Shown here: positions 1 through 7,521 of the stretch, in pieces | Numbering within the stretch: position 1 is the stretch's first letter | How the letters are laid out: every line of letters starts with the position of its first letter | Origin: Alphaproteobacteria bacterium | Lineage (GTDB): Bacteria; Pseudomonadota; Alphaproteobacteria; Micavibrionales; Micavibrionaceae | Length of the DNA: 40,645 nucleotides | Direction: 5' to 3' | NCBI GenBank assembly: GCA_021775955.1 | Contig: JAJFGU010000006.1 | Coordinates: 1 to 40,645 of the forward strand | The notes under the pieces: generated by a model | Databases searched by the model: none | What the model saw: only the letters and a program-made list of their open reading frames with translations | Told to the model about the DNA's origin: nothing | Position numbers and translations under genes: made by a program

Positions 1-168
1 GTGGTCTGGACTATCCCTTCACCATTGCCGAAGCTTTAGGTGCTGCCCGTCTAGTCTCTACACCTTCCTTGCTTTCGCAAGGCTTGGCTCGGGATTGCCA
101 TTTGAAAGGTTTCCCCGAATTTGAGCAGTTCTACATCCCCGGTTTTCCGGCGTGCACTCAATTTGCTT
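1..168 (-). ncRNA. Group I intron in tRNA-Leu, cyanobacterial-type (partial)
   Basis: Immediately after U34 the minus strand shows the conserved core of a small self-splicing group I intron. The TTGAG guide segment can pair with exon CTT, giving the U·G pair at the 5' splice site. Next come a segment containing GGGGAAACCT, the P/Q-like block GGCAATCCCGAGCCAAGCC, the R-like block AGACTAGACGGGCAGCACC, and the S-like block GAAGGGATAGTCC near the left edge. From memory these blocks match the tRNA-Leu(UAA) introns of cyanobacteria and plastids almost letter for letter. No homing endonuclease ORF is present in the visible part. P9 and the 3' splice site lie outside the window. Confidence 0.87.
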
Positions 169-202
169 AAGTCTGCAGCGTCTACCATTCCGCCACGGGC
201 CC
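169..202 (-). tRNA. tRNA-Leu(UAA), 5' exon (partial gene)
   Basis: On the minus strand, positions 202 to 169 read as the first half of a class II tRNA-Leu: a 7-nt acceptor strand (202-196), TG at positions 8-9, a D-arm with the GGTAGACGC motif, the anticodon stem strand GCAGA and the loop start CTT. The reading stops after U34, where a group I intron begins. The 3' exon with A35, the variable arm and the T-arm lies beyond the left edge of the window. The UAA anticodon is inferred from U34 and from intron homology; A35 and A36 are not visible. The same 34 nt recur in a second, broken copy at 1613-1648. Confidence 0.88.
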
Positions 203-268
203 ATATTACGTTTATCTATAGCTTTCATGGCTATAACAGCCAAGGGAAATCTGTGGGGAGGGGCAAAG

Positions 269-1468
269 CTATGCAGCTTTTTCTCGCTTTTTGGCAGGTT
301 TGGGTTTTCGGACATTAATCGCCGACGCATCAAGGTTATTTTTGATGTGGGAAGCGTAATATTTTTCGATCATTTCAACGCTGGTACGGCAGTTTTTGGC
401 AATCTGATAAATATCTGCCCCTTCCATAAGCCGTAAGCAGATATAGGTATGGCGAAGGCTGTAAGACGTGCGTCGCTGCCCTTCACGGTCAAGCTTTAAA
501 TCTTCCTCTTCGAGGATATTGTTGAATAGCTGGCGGTGCGTTTTAGGAAAAACTTTGTCAGTAGGCTTGGGCTTGTTTTCTTCTTTGTCGATATATTTGG
601 ATTTTTTTCTATCTTTCAGTCGTTCAAACGGTATGACAGCTCCAGACGTGCTTTTACAAAAGCCCACACCACGTTTTCCCCTTACGCTGATTTCAAGAAT
701 GGTTTCATCAGTACCTTCATCGTGGACGATTTCAACATCTCTGTATTCAAGGCGCATGGCTTCATCTGGCCGCAGGCCTGTATTGGTCATGAAAAGCACA
801 AAATCATGGAGTTGCTGGCTTTCCCATTTGTATCTTTTCCGCATTGGTTTGTTGGCGCGGCGGCGCGTGGCTTCATACAGCTGTTTGTATTCTGCCGGTG
901 AAAACCACGCACGGTGAGAAACTTTTCCTGAGCCTCTGTACGGTTCAGAAAGATCGGGCAGGTGCTGAAGCCAACCGTGACGGATAGCGGTTTTAAGTGT
1001 TTGTCGTAAGGTCACTATTTCCTGATGCATGGTGCTACGGGCCGGTGGTTTGTCGTGTTCTTCCATGGCCTTTTCTCTTCTATGGATACGGTATTCCTGA
1101 ATTTGGCCGGGTGTAATCTCTGATAAACCCATATCACCAAAGAACGGGATTAAATGAATGCGCAGCCTTGTATGGAGGCCTTCAACATAGCGTGGGTTAC
1201 GCTGGCCTTCTGTGATGATTTCATATTCACGCATGAATTGATCCGCTGCCTTGCGGAAGTTTTTTTCATTGGTAACTTCACCGCGCTTGTGCTTGCCGTG
1301 CAATTCAAGATACCAGTCTTCTGCAAAATCTTTGGCTTTGGAAAGGCTTTCTTCCTTGGTACTAATACGCCGGTTTTTCCCGGCCAGATATGTTGAGCAT
1401 TGCCAGTAATCGCTATTTTCCCGTTTATAAAGGTGGAGCTTGCCGCCCATTAAGCTATGTTTTGCCAT
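269..1468 (-). CDS. Tyrosine recombinase / phage-type integrase
   Basis: Site-specific tyrosine recombinase of about 399 aa that would integrate or excise the element bounded by the tRNA-Leu repeats. The N-terminal part has a core-binding (SAM-like) segment around the sequence AADQFMREYE. The C-terminal catalytic domain shows TGLRPDEAMRLEYRD (first Arg), SYSLRHTYICLR (H/R box) and the terminal EKYYASH nucleophile Tyr. I start it at the ATG at 1468 because AAGGA lies just upstream; the longer frame to 1534 adds 22 residues with no better ribosome site. The gene is co-directional with the tRNA and lies upstream of its 5' end. Its specificity for tRNA-Leu is inferred from position. Confidence 0.9.
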   Translation of the reverse strand: MAKHSLMGGKLHLYKRENSDYWQCSTYLAGKNRRISTKEESLSKAKDFAEDWYLELHGKHKRGEVTNEKNFRKAADQFMREYEIITEGQRNPRYVEGLHTRLRIHLIPFFGDMGLSEITPGQIQEYRIHRREKAMEEHDKPPARSTMHQEIVTLRQTLKTAIRHGWLQHLPDLSEPYRGSGKVSHRAWFSPAEYKQLYEATRRRANKPMRKRYKWESQQLHDFVLFMTNTGLRPDEAMRLEYRDVEIVHDEGTDETILEISVRGKRGVGFCKSTSGAVIPFERLKDRKKSKYIDKEENKPKPTDKVFPKTHRQLFNNILEEEDLKLDREGQRRTSYSLRHTYICLRLMEGADIYQIAKNCRTSVEMIEKYYASHIKNNLDASAINVRKPKPAKKREKAA

Positions 1469-1612
1469 ACTCAAATCCTTAGTGTTAGAAAATGTGCGGT
1501 TTGTGTAACACTTGTGTAAGTATATTTCGGGCAAAAATATTTGTCAATTACGACGGTAATTAATTGAAATTAAAGGATTAATAACTTTATATGAATATAG
1601 GGTTGTGGGATT

Positions 1613-1648
1613 TTAAGTCTGCAGCGTCTACCATTCCGCCACGGGCCC
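1613..1648 (-). repeat. Truncated tRNA-Leu 5' half (att repeat copy)
   Basis: This is an exact copy of 167-202, the tRNA-Leu 5' exon. Here the minus strand continues past U34 as AAAATC, as an intronless anticodon loop and stem would for about five more bases, then diverges into unrelated sequence. The rest of the tRNA is missing, so it cannot fold into a tRNA. It is best read as the distal attachment-site copy. Its flank looks intronless although the intact-side copy carries an intron. Confidence 0.8.
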
Positions 1649-1652
1649 TTCG

Positions 1653-1792
1653 AATGCGTTGTTTATTTTTGCCGAATGGTCTGCAAATGATGTTTTTTTG
1701 CGCTTCCGTTGCTCACGTAGGTGAACTACGCTGCGCCGCGGTTCTCAAAAACCATCATTTTCGCCACATTCTGCTTTAATAAACAACACATT
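1653..1792. repeat. 140-bp imperfect inverted repeat
   Basis: The two halves mirror each other about a centre near 1722-1723. The outer arms AATGCGTTGTTTATT (1653-1667) and AATAAACAACACATT (1778-1792) differ at one pair. The inner stretches around AATGATG/CATCATT and CGTAG/CTACG also fall at matching distances. It starts 5 bp from the tRNA-Leu fragment and carries no coding potential I trust. It could be a MITE-like element, a strong hairpin transcript end, or part of the integrative element's outer flank. This element and a small inverted repeat at 1799-1835 account for most of the gene-free stretch 1535-1882. Confidence 0.65.
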
Positions 1793-1882
1793 CTGTCTAG
1801 CAGAGCATCCCTAAAAAGCAGGAACACTCTGCTCTATTAACGGGGTATCCTAAAAGAAGAAATCAGAATAACAAGGGGTTAT

Positions 1883-2251
1883 TTAACTGGCTTTGGCGCG
1901 GGGCTGTGCGTGGCCGGCGACGATATCGGCAATGCTTTCCAGCACGGCGCGGCCTTTGGGGGTGAGAGTGAGTTCCTTGCGGCGGCGCTCCTGCGCGCTG
2001 ATCGTTACTTTGACGAGTTTATAGGGAGCGCCTTTTTGGCGGTAATCGGATAAAGCGCCGACAATTCTCGAAACGGTGGACAGCGCCATGCCGGTTTTAT
2101 CAGAGAGCTGGGTCAGCGACAGGCCCTCATCCATGGCGATTTCGGATAAGCACACGGCATATTGCAGCGGAAACTCCGGGTCGAGTTTCTGCAGTTCACG
2201 AAGAATCTGGCGGAGGGTTTGGGTCTCCCCCTTTATTCCCTGTAGAGTCAT
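1883..2251 (-). CDS. MarR-type winged-helix regulator
   Basis: Small transcription factor of 122 aa. The segment LSLTQLSDKTGMALSTVSRIVGAL is a helix-turn-helix with a MarR-like recognition helix, followed by a basic wing (QERRRKELTLTPKGRAVLESI) whose LTPKGR signature is typical of MarR proteins. The protein is shorter than usual MarR (about 140-150 aa), mainly at the N-terminal dimerisation helix. It is transcribed alone from a well-formed promoter 45-72 bp upstream. The ligand and target genes are unknown. An inverted repeat over its own -10 box suggests autoregulation, which is inference. Confidence 0.8.
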   Translation of the reverse strand: MTLQGIKGETQTLRQILRELQKLDPEFPLQYAVCLSEIAMDEGLSLTQLSDKTGMALSTVSRIVGALSDYRQKGAPYKLVKVTISAQERRRKELTLTPKGRAVLESIADIVAGHAQPRAKAS

Positions 2252-2295
2252 CGTCAGTGGGCTTTCTTTCCAAAATCAATTTGCGGCGCGGCGTT

Positions 2296-2323
2296 ACTAT
2301 AAGCCGCCCGTATGGAATATCAA
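2296..2323 (-). promoter_or_regulatory. Promoter of the MarR-type gene with possible operator
   Basis: On the minus strand TTGATA (2323-2318) and TATAGT (2301-2296) are separated by 16 bp, each one mismatch from the housekeeping consensus. An inverted repeat, GCGGC and GCCGC arms separated by 10 bp (2288-2307), covers the -10 box and could be the regulator's own operator. Confidence 0.55.
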
Positions 2324-2612
2324 GAATTGTTTCACCCTTGCAAGTGTTAATCGAAAAAAATGGCTTTCTTCCGAGCTTTCCTGATATTTCCATGCAGGCT
2401 GCAAATAGACAGCCGCATTTTACATACGCAATCATGTTTCCCACACTTCGAATTTTCCCACACTTATCGTCTTACTTGGTTTTCTTCTTGGTAAAATCAC
2501 CTGTCACCAAAGGTAACAAAGAATTTCACTAAAATGTTTTTATAGAAACTCTCCCGGTTTGTCAAATTAAATTCAACCATAGTGAACTTATGTTCTACCC
2601 TTAAGCATAGGG
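2324..2612. other. Gene-free AT-rich stretch
   Basis: Between the MarR promoter and the end of the pentapeptide gene I see no credible ORF, RNA or repeat. The ORFs crossing it on either strand have no ribosome site and no recognisable protein. A weak hairpin (ACCCT/AGGGT, about 2597-2612) lies just after the pentapeptide stop and could help end that transcript. Confidence 0.4.
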
Positions 2613-3209
2613 TCACCGGCCATGCGGCACCTGCAATACACGGCTTAACCACTCCCGATAGGGGTGGATGCGGGCACCGATTTTGACCTGGTGATCCATA
2701 AGAACCAGGGGGCCATTTGGCAGACCGCTGAGCACAATCGGCGGGCGCGACATGGCGCATAATGTGCCGCCCGGGTCCCTGAAGACGCAGCCTTCCATGT
2801 TGCCGACCAGCGTGAAGTCGAGGCTGAAGGTCGACAGGGTTGAAAAACGGCTCTCGGCCAGATTGGCGCCGGTGATATCGGTGGCGCCGAACGAGCTGTC
2901 TTCAAAGCTGCAATAGCTGATATCCGAGTAACACAAGCATGTGTTATACAGCGCGGCATTGGTGATGTTGGCCCCGTTTAACTGGCTTTCCGATAGGTTG
3001 GCGCCGGATAGATTGGCCCCCGACAGATTGGCCCCCGGCATTTTGGCTTCATCCAGATTGGCGTTCATCAGATTGGCGTTTTGCAGATCAATGTTTTCGA
3101 GGTTGATCTGCTGCGTGACCGCGCTTTCGAGGCAGGCGGTAACAGAAACAAACTGTCCCTGATAGAGGACGGTATCATCTTCGGTGGATTTTAATTTTAT
3201 CAATGGCAT
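2613..3209 (-). CDS. Pentapeptide-repeat protein
   Basis: Protein of 198 aa with a run of pentapeptide repeats of the A(N/D)LxX type from about residue 36 to 85 (for example NANLM, NANLD, GANLS, GANLS, GANIT), then a more degenerate second set (DISYC, SFEDS, DITGA, NLAES). Such repeats fold as a right-handed quadrilateral beta-helix. The C-terminal 60 residues lack the repeat. No signal peptide or membrane segment is visible, so a cytoplasmic location is likely. GGGGAG lies 8 bp before the ATG. It stands alone between the MarR gene and an orphan. Function unknown; some family members mimic DNA and protect gyrase, but nothing here proves that. Confidence 0.88.
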   Translation of the reverse strand: MPLIKLKSTEDDTVLYQGQFVSVTACLESAVTQQINLENIDLQNANLMNANLDEAKMPGANLSGANLSGANLSESQLNGANITNAALYNTCLCYSDISYCSFEDSSFGATDITGANLAESRFSTLSTFSLDFTLVGNMEGCVFRDPGGTLCAMSRPPIVLSGLPNGPLVLMDHQVKIGARIHPYREWLSRVLQVPHGR

Positions 3210-3477
3210 TTTAAATATCTCCCCACATTGTTAATGCTCAAGTGTTGATAGTCTAGAAGTGTCTTTTCATAGTTATCCTTTTTATGTTACTGCCGGCTGG
3301 CCCTTATATAACCTTAAGTATTATATTTTCATTACAGTCAACCAGCAGTTGATTTCCAATAGTTGATACTACGGAAGTTTTGTCAAGGGAAAAGTTGGAA
3401 TCTTTTAACGGGGCTCTTGCCTTTTATGTATTTTTCATATAAATTATTCTCTTTTTGGCAGGTGAGATAAAAAGTAA

Positions 3478-3855
3478 ATGACCGACATGTTGAGTATGAC
3501 CAGCAAATTTGATACGCAGAGAGGTAAGCAGCAGCTTGTCTATGATTTGGGCTTTGTAAAAGAGTGGGCAAGTTGCCAAGGCAATGTTCTTTTGGAGGGA
3601 GGACAGGTTGATCTCACTGAACTAAGTTTACATCTCCAGACACTACAATCTCAATTTGCTGTTTCACACAGCCCAGTGCGCACGCTTCGGAGCGGGTTGT
3701 GCAGAAGAGACCTTATGCAGACTGTCGTAGACATTCAGACACATCTTGGAAACCTTCCTGGAGACCATAAAGATAGAACAGATCCTTTGCTTAGAACCTC
3801 TCTGAGGCGTTTGAATTGCTTTTTTAAAGAAGGCTGGCATTATCAGTGCACTTAG
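3478..3855 (+). CDS. Orphan protein of unknown function
   Basis: An ORF of 125 aa that I do not recognise. It is hydrophilic and mostly helical in look, with no signal peptide or membrane segment. AGGTGAG lies upstream of the ATG but about 12 bp away, so the ATG at 3487 or 3496 could also serve. It precedes uvrC by 27 bp in the same direction and might share its transcript. Base composition is richer in A and T than uvrC, as for the other orphans in this window, suggesting a recent arrival. It could be a non-coding stretch that happens to be open. Confidence 0.5.
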   Translation: MTDMLSMTSKFDTQRGKQQLVYDLGFVKEWASCQGNVLLEGGQVDLTELSLHLQTLQSQFAVSHSPVRTLRSGLCRRDLMQTVVDIQTHLGNLPGDHKDRTDPLLRTSLRRLNCFFKEGWHYQCT

Positions 3856-3882
3856 GCTGGTGGCTGTTGTATAAAGCCATTT

Positions 3883-5799
3883 ATGTCTGAAGAAACATCA
3901 TCCATAGAGCAGGGCGTCACAGCAATTCGTGACGCTTTGCGCAATCTGCCCGATACGCCGGGCGTGTATCGCATGCTCTCTGATAAGGGCGAGGCGCTTT
4001 ATGTTGGCAAGGCGAAATCGCTGAAAAAGCGGGTGAGCTCTTATACGCATATTGATCGCCAGCCGATCCGCCTGCAACGTATGATCGCCCAGACAAGGCA
4101 GATGGAATTCGTCCAGACCCATACCGAGGCCGAGGCGCTTTTGCTGGAGTCCAACCTCATCAAGAAGCTTAAACCCCGCTATAATGTGCTGCTGCGTGAT
4201 GACAAGTCATTTCCTTATATATTGCTGACCGGCGATCATGATTGCCCGCAGGTCATGAAACATCGCGGCGCCAAAAAGCGTAAAGGCACCTATTACGGGC
4301 CGTTCGCCGGGGCGGGGGATGTCAACCGCACCATTGCGACGCTGCAGCGTGCTTTTATGTTGCGCAATTGCACCGATAATTATTTTGCCCAGCGGTCGCG
4401 GCCTTGTTTGCAATATCATATCAAGCGTTGCACCGCGCCATGCGTCGGGCATGTGTCAAAGAAGGAATATGGCGAGCAGGTGGCGCAGGCGAAGTTGTTT
4501 CTGGATGGCAAGAGCAAACAAATTCAGGAAGGCTTTGCAAAAAAGATGCAGGAAGCCAGTGGGCAGGAAGATTACGAGAAGGCGGGAGAATACCGAGATC
4601 GTATCAAGGCCCTGACGGCCGTCCAGTCGCATCAGGACATTAATATCAGCGGCATTAAGGATGCGGATGTCATGGGGCTGTATCAAAAGGCTGGCAAAGC
4701 CTGCATTCAGGTTTTCTTTTTTCGCGCCGGGCGCAACTACGGCAACCGCTCCTATTTCCCGCGTCATGATAAAGACGATAAACCGGAGCATATCCTTTCG
4801 GCCTTCATGGCGCAGTTCTATGAGAATAAGCCGGTGCCGCGCGAGATAATTACTTCGCATGCGGTCGAGGAAAAGGTGTTGCTCGAAGAGGCGCTGGGCT
4901 CAAAGGTTGATTATGGCGTGAAGATTGCCAAACCGGCGCGGGGAACAAGAAAACGTCTGCTCGATTTTGCGCTGAAGAATGCGCAAGGGGCGCTGAAGCG
5001 CAATATGGCGGAGGCTGCGGCGGAAGTTGAATTTCTAAGTGGTGTTGCCGAGCTGTTCGGTATGGATGAGCCGCCCTCAAGAATAGAGGTGTTCGATAAC
5101 TCGCATATTTCCGGGACCAATATGGTCGGGGCGATGATTGTTGCGGGGCCGGAGGGCTTTCGTAAGAATGCCTATCGTAAGTTTAATATCAAGAAAGCGG
5201 AAGCTGCCGATGATGTCGGCATGATGCGCGAGGTCATGGAGCGCAGGTTTAAGCGCTTATTGATAGAAAACGCCTCGTCATCCCGGCGCAGGCCGGGATC
5301 TTTCGGCTCTGAAGAACAAGATCCCGGCCTGCGCCGGGATGACGATTTTAGTGACTGGCCGGATTTACTTCTTATCGATGGCGGGCAGGGGCAGTTCAAT
5401 GCGGTGAAAGATGTTCTGGAGGAGTTTGGAATCCTTGGTGAATTGACACTTGTATCGATTGCCAAAGGAGAAGACCGCAATGCGGGACGGGAACGGTTTT
5501 TTATGGCAGGGCGCAAACCCTTTCAGCTGCCCGTCAATGACCCGGTGCTACATTATCTGCAACGGCTGCGCGATGAGGCCCATCGCTTTGCCATAGGCTC
5601 GCATCGCACGCGGCGGAAAAAACAGATCACGTCGTCACCGCTCGATGATATTGCCGGGATCGGCGCTAAGCGTAAAAAAGCGTTGCTACATCATTTTGGT
5701 TCGGGCAAGGCTGTGTCGAATGCCGGGGCCGGTGATCTGGAAAAGGCCGAGGGAATCTCAAAAGCGGTTGCGCAGAAAATCTATGATCACTTTCATTGA
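3883..5799 (+). CDS. uvrC: UvrABC excinuclease subunit C
   Basis: UvrC makes the 3' and 5' incisions around bulky DNA lesions in nucleotide excision repair, acting with UvrB. At 638 aa it is close to family length. Domains in order: GIY-YIG nuclease (about 25-105, GVYRM and ALYVGKAKSLKKR), a Cys cluster region around residues 165-190, the UVR helical hairpin that binds UvrB (about 205-240), the RNase H-like nuclease (FDNSHISG near 405 and LLLIDGGQGQ near 495), and a C-terminal tandem HhH (DDIAGIGAKRKKALL onward). Residues about 465-488 are encoded by a palindromic repeat inserted in frame, in the linker between RNase H strands where the family varies in length. Activity is probably retained. 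Confidence 0.97.
   Translation: MSEETSSIEQGVTAIRDALRNLPDTPGVYRMLSDKGEALYVGKAKSLKKRVSSYTHIDRQPIRLQRMIAQTRQMEFVQTHTEAEALLLESNLIKKLKPRYNVLLRDDKSFPYILLTGDHDCPQVMKHRGAKKRKGTYYGPFAGAGDVNRTIATLQRAFMLRNCTDNYFAQRSRPCLQYHIKRCTAPCVGHVSKKEYGEQVAQAKLFLDGKSKQIQEGFAKKMQEASGQEDYEKAGEYRDRIKALTAVQSHQDINISGIKDADVMGLYQKAGKACIQVFFFRAGRNYGNRSYFPRHDKDDKPEHILSAFMAQFYENKPVPREIITSHAVEEKVLLEEALGSKVDYGVKIAKPARGTRKRLLDFALKNAQGALKRNMAEAAAEVEFLSGVAELFGMDEPPSRIEVFDNSHISGTNMVGAMIVAGPEGFRKNAYRKFNIKKAEAADDVGMMREVMERRFKRLLIENASSSRRRPGSFGSEEQDPGLRRDDDFSDWPDLLLIDGGQGQFNAVKDVLEEFGILGELTLVSIAKGEDRNAGRERFFMAGRKPFQLPVNDPVLHYLQRLRDEAHRFAIGSHRTRRKKQITSSPLDDIAGIGAKRKKALLHHFGSGKAVSNAGAGDLEKAEGISKAVAQKIYDHFH
5275..5345. repeat. Palindromic repeat translated inside uvrC
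   Basis: Perfect 26-bp inverted arms (5275-5300 and 5320-5345) enclose a 19-bp loop. The unit adds about 24 codons to uvrC without a frameshift, encoding SSRRRPGS, a short loop, then DPGLRRDD. A second copy with the same orientation relative to the gene and the same reading frame lies at 30787-30855 in a glycosyltransferase gene. The core CCCGGCGCAGGCCGGGATC belongs to a palindrome family common between genes of alphaproteobacteria; inside genes it recalls Rickettsia palindromic elements. Confidence 0.93.
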
Positions 5800-6024
5800 C
5801 ACGGTAAGTTTCGAGCCCTTTCGTATCGAAAAATAAAAACTGAATGAATCCAAGGGCCTCGCATTTTCTTATCAAATTCTTGTTGGAAAATGATAAATCC
5901 ACACTTGCGATGACAAAAAAGCCGTGCTACCGTTCGCGCAATATCAAACAACATTTTTAGGTCTGGGACGCGCGGTACATATGGCGCGGCCCGGTATTTC
6001 AAGTTGCGGAAAGGTGCATGTGAT

Positions 6025-6909
6025 ATGTTTCATCGTGTGAAGTCAGAAAACGAAGAAGACCAACAGGAAGCCGCCGCCCAGAGCGCGGTTCAGGAAGAGT
6101 CCCCATCAACGGGTGCCAAGGCGGAGCCTGCCGAAGAGCAGCAAAGCCAGCCGGAAGAGAAAACGAATGTGACTGCGTCACCAACCCCAGAAACACAAAT
6201 AACAACCAGTGAAGAAAAGGATACTGAAACCATGAATGCTCAGGCTGAAGACATAAATACAGAAAACGAACAAACAGAAAAGCTTCAGGCGCGTTCCTAT
6301 GAGGCTCCGGCTGCACAGGCAACACGGAGCCCGGGCGCCTATCCAGGCGCCAATGCTGCTGGTGCCAGCGCATATCCCGGCGCGTATCCCGGTTCTTCCT
6401 ACGGTGCAAACGCCGCCGCCAGTTCGCAGGCAACGGCCAGCGCTCAGACGGCTTATAACGGCGACCGCACGCTGACTATCGGCCCTGGCATTACGATGTC
6501 CGGCGAGATTGAGTCTTGTGACCATCTGGTGGTTGAAGGCACAGTAGAAGCGGCTTTGAAAGGTTCAAAAGTGCTGGATATTTTTGAAACCGGAACTTTT
6601 TACGGCACAGTCGAAATTGATGAAGCCACTGTGGCTGGCCGCTTCGAAGGTGATTTGACAGTCAATGGTCGTTTGACTATCCGTCAGAGCGGAACTGTAA
6701 CCGGTACCATTTCCTACAAAGAGCTTGAAGTTGAATCCGGCGCTGTTCTTGATGGCCGTATCACACCGCTTAAGGCTCAAAATGAGGTCGCTCAGCCGCA
6801 AAGACCTGCTAAAGCAAGCGCGCCGCAAGTGCAACAGGAAGAGCGTCCTGCACCGGCCAATAGCGATGGTAGCGGTTTGTTTGCGGCTAAGGCTGTTGCA
6901 GCCGAATAA
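6025..6909 (+). CDS. Bactofilin with long acidic N-terminal tail
   Basis: Bactofilins form nucleotide-free beta-helical filaments at the inner membrane that place cell-wall enzymes or stalks. The bactofilin core runs from about residue 152 to 250: it begins RTLTIGPGITMSGEI and shows the regular six-residue beta-helix pattern (LVVEGTVEA, ATVAGRFEGDLTVNGRLTI, GTVTGTISYKELEVESGAVLDGRI). Before it are about 150 residues of low-complexity acidic and Gln/Ala-rich sequence, including AYPGA-type repeats (about 105-135). The tail after the core is also disordered. The longer frame from TTG at 6004 is less likely because GGAAAGG sits 10 bp before the ATG at 6025. No M23 peptidase gene, a common partner, is adjacent. 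Confidence 0.92.
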   Translation: MFHRVKSENEEDQQEAAAQSAVQEESPSTGAKAEPAEEQQSQPEEKTNVTASPTPETQITTSEEKDTETMNAQAEDINTENEQTEKLQARSYEAPAAQATRSPGAYPGANAAGASAYPGAYPGSSYGANAAASSQATASAQTAYNGDRTLTIGPGITMSGEIESCDHLVVEGTVEAALKGSKVLDIFETGTFYGTVEIDEATVAGRFEGDLTVNGRLTIRQSGTVTGTISYKELEVESGAVLDGRITPLKAQNEVAQPQRPAKASAPQVQQEERPAPANSDGSGLFAAKAVAAE

Positions 6910-6936
6910 TCGAAAGTCACTATTCAGGGCGTATCA

Positions 6937-7521
6937 ATGATTGAGTTTTTTAGTAAGTTACGCCTGAAAAAGTCTTCCCGTAACAAAATATGGAGCCAGG
7001 CTCTCGAGCCTGGTTCTTCTATGAAGAAGGCAGAGCATCATAACCGTGAGCTCGCTGTGTTTATGGCGGCCTTCATCCTTTTGGGTCTTTTCAGCTCCAA
7101 TGAAGCCTTTGAAAGCGCTATCGCCGCGCCGCAAAATGCCGGCTATATCCAGGCCGGTTATTACACCGGGGCAGAGCGTAAAAACATCCGCCATTTTGTT
7201 CGCAGCAATCCGGACAGTCTTTTGCGCATGAGCGGGCAGGATATCGCGCTGGTTCTGAATGAGCCGGAGCTGGTGCGCCAGGATTATCCGACAGTGGTCT
7301 GGCAATACCGTGGCGATAACTGTGTGCTTGATGTTTATTTTGCGTCGATGGAGGAAGATGTTTCGGAAGCGCCAATCGTCCATTACGAAATCAGGTCGCG
7401 TGAAAAGAACATGGAAGATGAGGCTGTTTTTAAAGGTTGTATCGGCAAGCTGATGAGGCCTGGTAAGGGCTTTTCTATGGCCAAGGCAAGCTCATTCTAC
7501 AAAAAACCCTATAACCACTAA
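6937..7521 (+). CDS. Membrane-anchored BamE-like protein of unknown role
   Basis: Protein of up to 194 aa with one hydrophobic segment (about residues 39-58, LAVFMAAFILLGLFS) acting as signal or anchor, so the rest is probably periplasmic. The downstream part, with LLRMSGQDIALVLNEPELVRQD followed by TVVWQYRGDNCVLDVYF, resembles the small-protein fold in which a helix 'G..v...LG.P...R.e' is followed by a strand ending 'vWqY....C.Ld', as in BamE/SmpA-like proteins of related bacteria. The start is uncertain: ATG 6937 has no clear ribosome site, and ATG 7021 directly follows a strong hairpin. Its stop interlocks with that of nth (CTAA, 7518-7521). Confidence 0.75.
   Translation: MIEFFSKLRLKKSSRNKIWSQALEPGSSMKKAEHHNRELAVFMAAFILLGLFSSNEAFESAIAAPQNAGYIQAGYYTGAERKNIRHFVRSNPDSLLRMSGQDIALVLNEPELVRQDYPTVVWQYRGDNCVLDVYFASMEEDVSEAPIVHYEIRSREKNMEDEAVFKGCIGKLMRPGKGFSMAKASSFYKKPYNH
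6993..7016. terminator. 10-bp hairpin with CTCG tetraloop
   Basis: GAGCCAGGCT, loop CTCG, then AGCCTGGTTC forms a 10-bp stem with one G·T pair, followed by TTCT. If the next gene starts at 7021 this is an intergenic hairpin that could end or attenuate bactofilin transcription. If it starts at 6937 the hairpin lies in coding sequence. The T tract is short, so terminator activity is uncertain. Confidence 0.4.

Larger units (their letters stand above)
167..1648. mobile_element. Minimal integrase-only element at tRNA-Leu
   Basis: Two exact 36-bp direct repeats (167-202 and 1613-1648) bracket a single tyrosine recombinase gene. Each repeat corresponds to the 5' exon of tRNA-Leu plus two bases. 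One repeat unit plus the interval is 1,446 bp, nearly all of it the recombinase gene. The simplest reading is attL and attR of an element that uses the 5' half of tRNA-Leu, reduced to its integrase. It could instead be one end of a larger element whose other end was rearranged. No excisionase or cargo is visible inside. Confidence 0.6.

Noticed and set aside
1613-1648. Second tRNA-Leu gene
   Set aside because: Only the 5' half is present; variable arm, T-arm and acceptor 3' strand are missing, so it is not a working tRNA.
2257-2532. 91-codon plus-strand ORF in the gap before the pentapeptide gene
   Set aside because: No ribosome site, no domain, and it covers the divergent MarR promoter.
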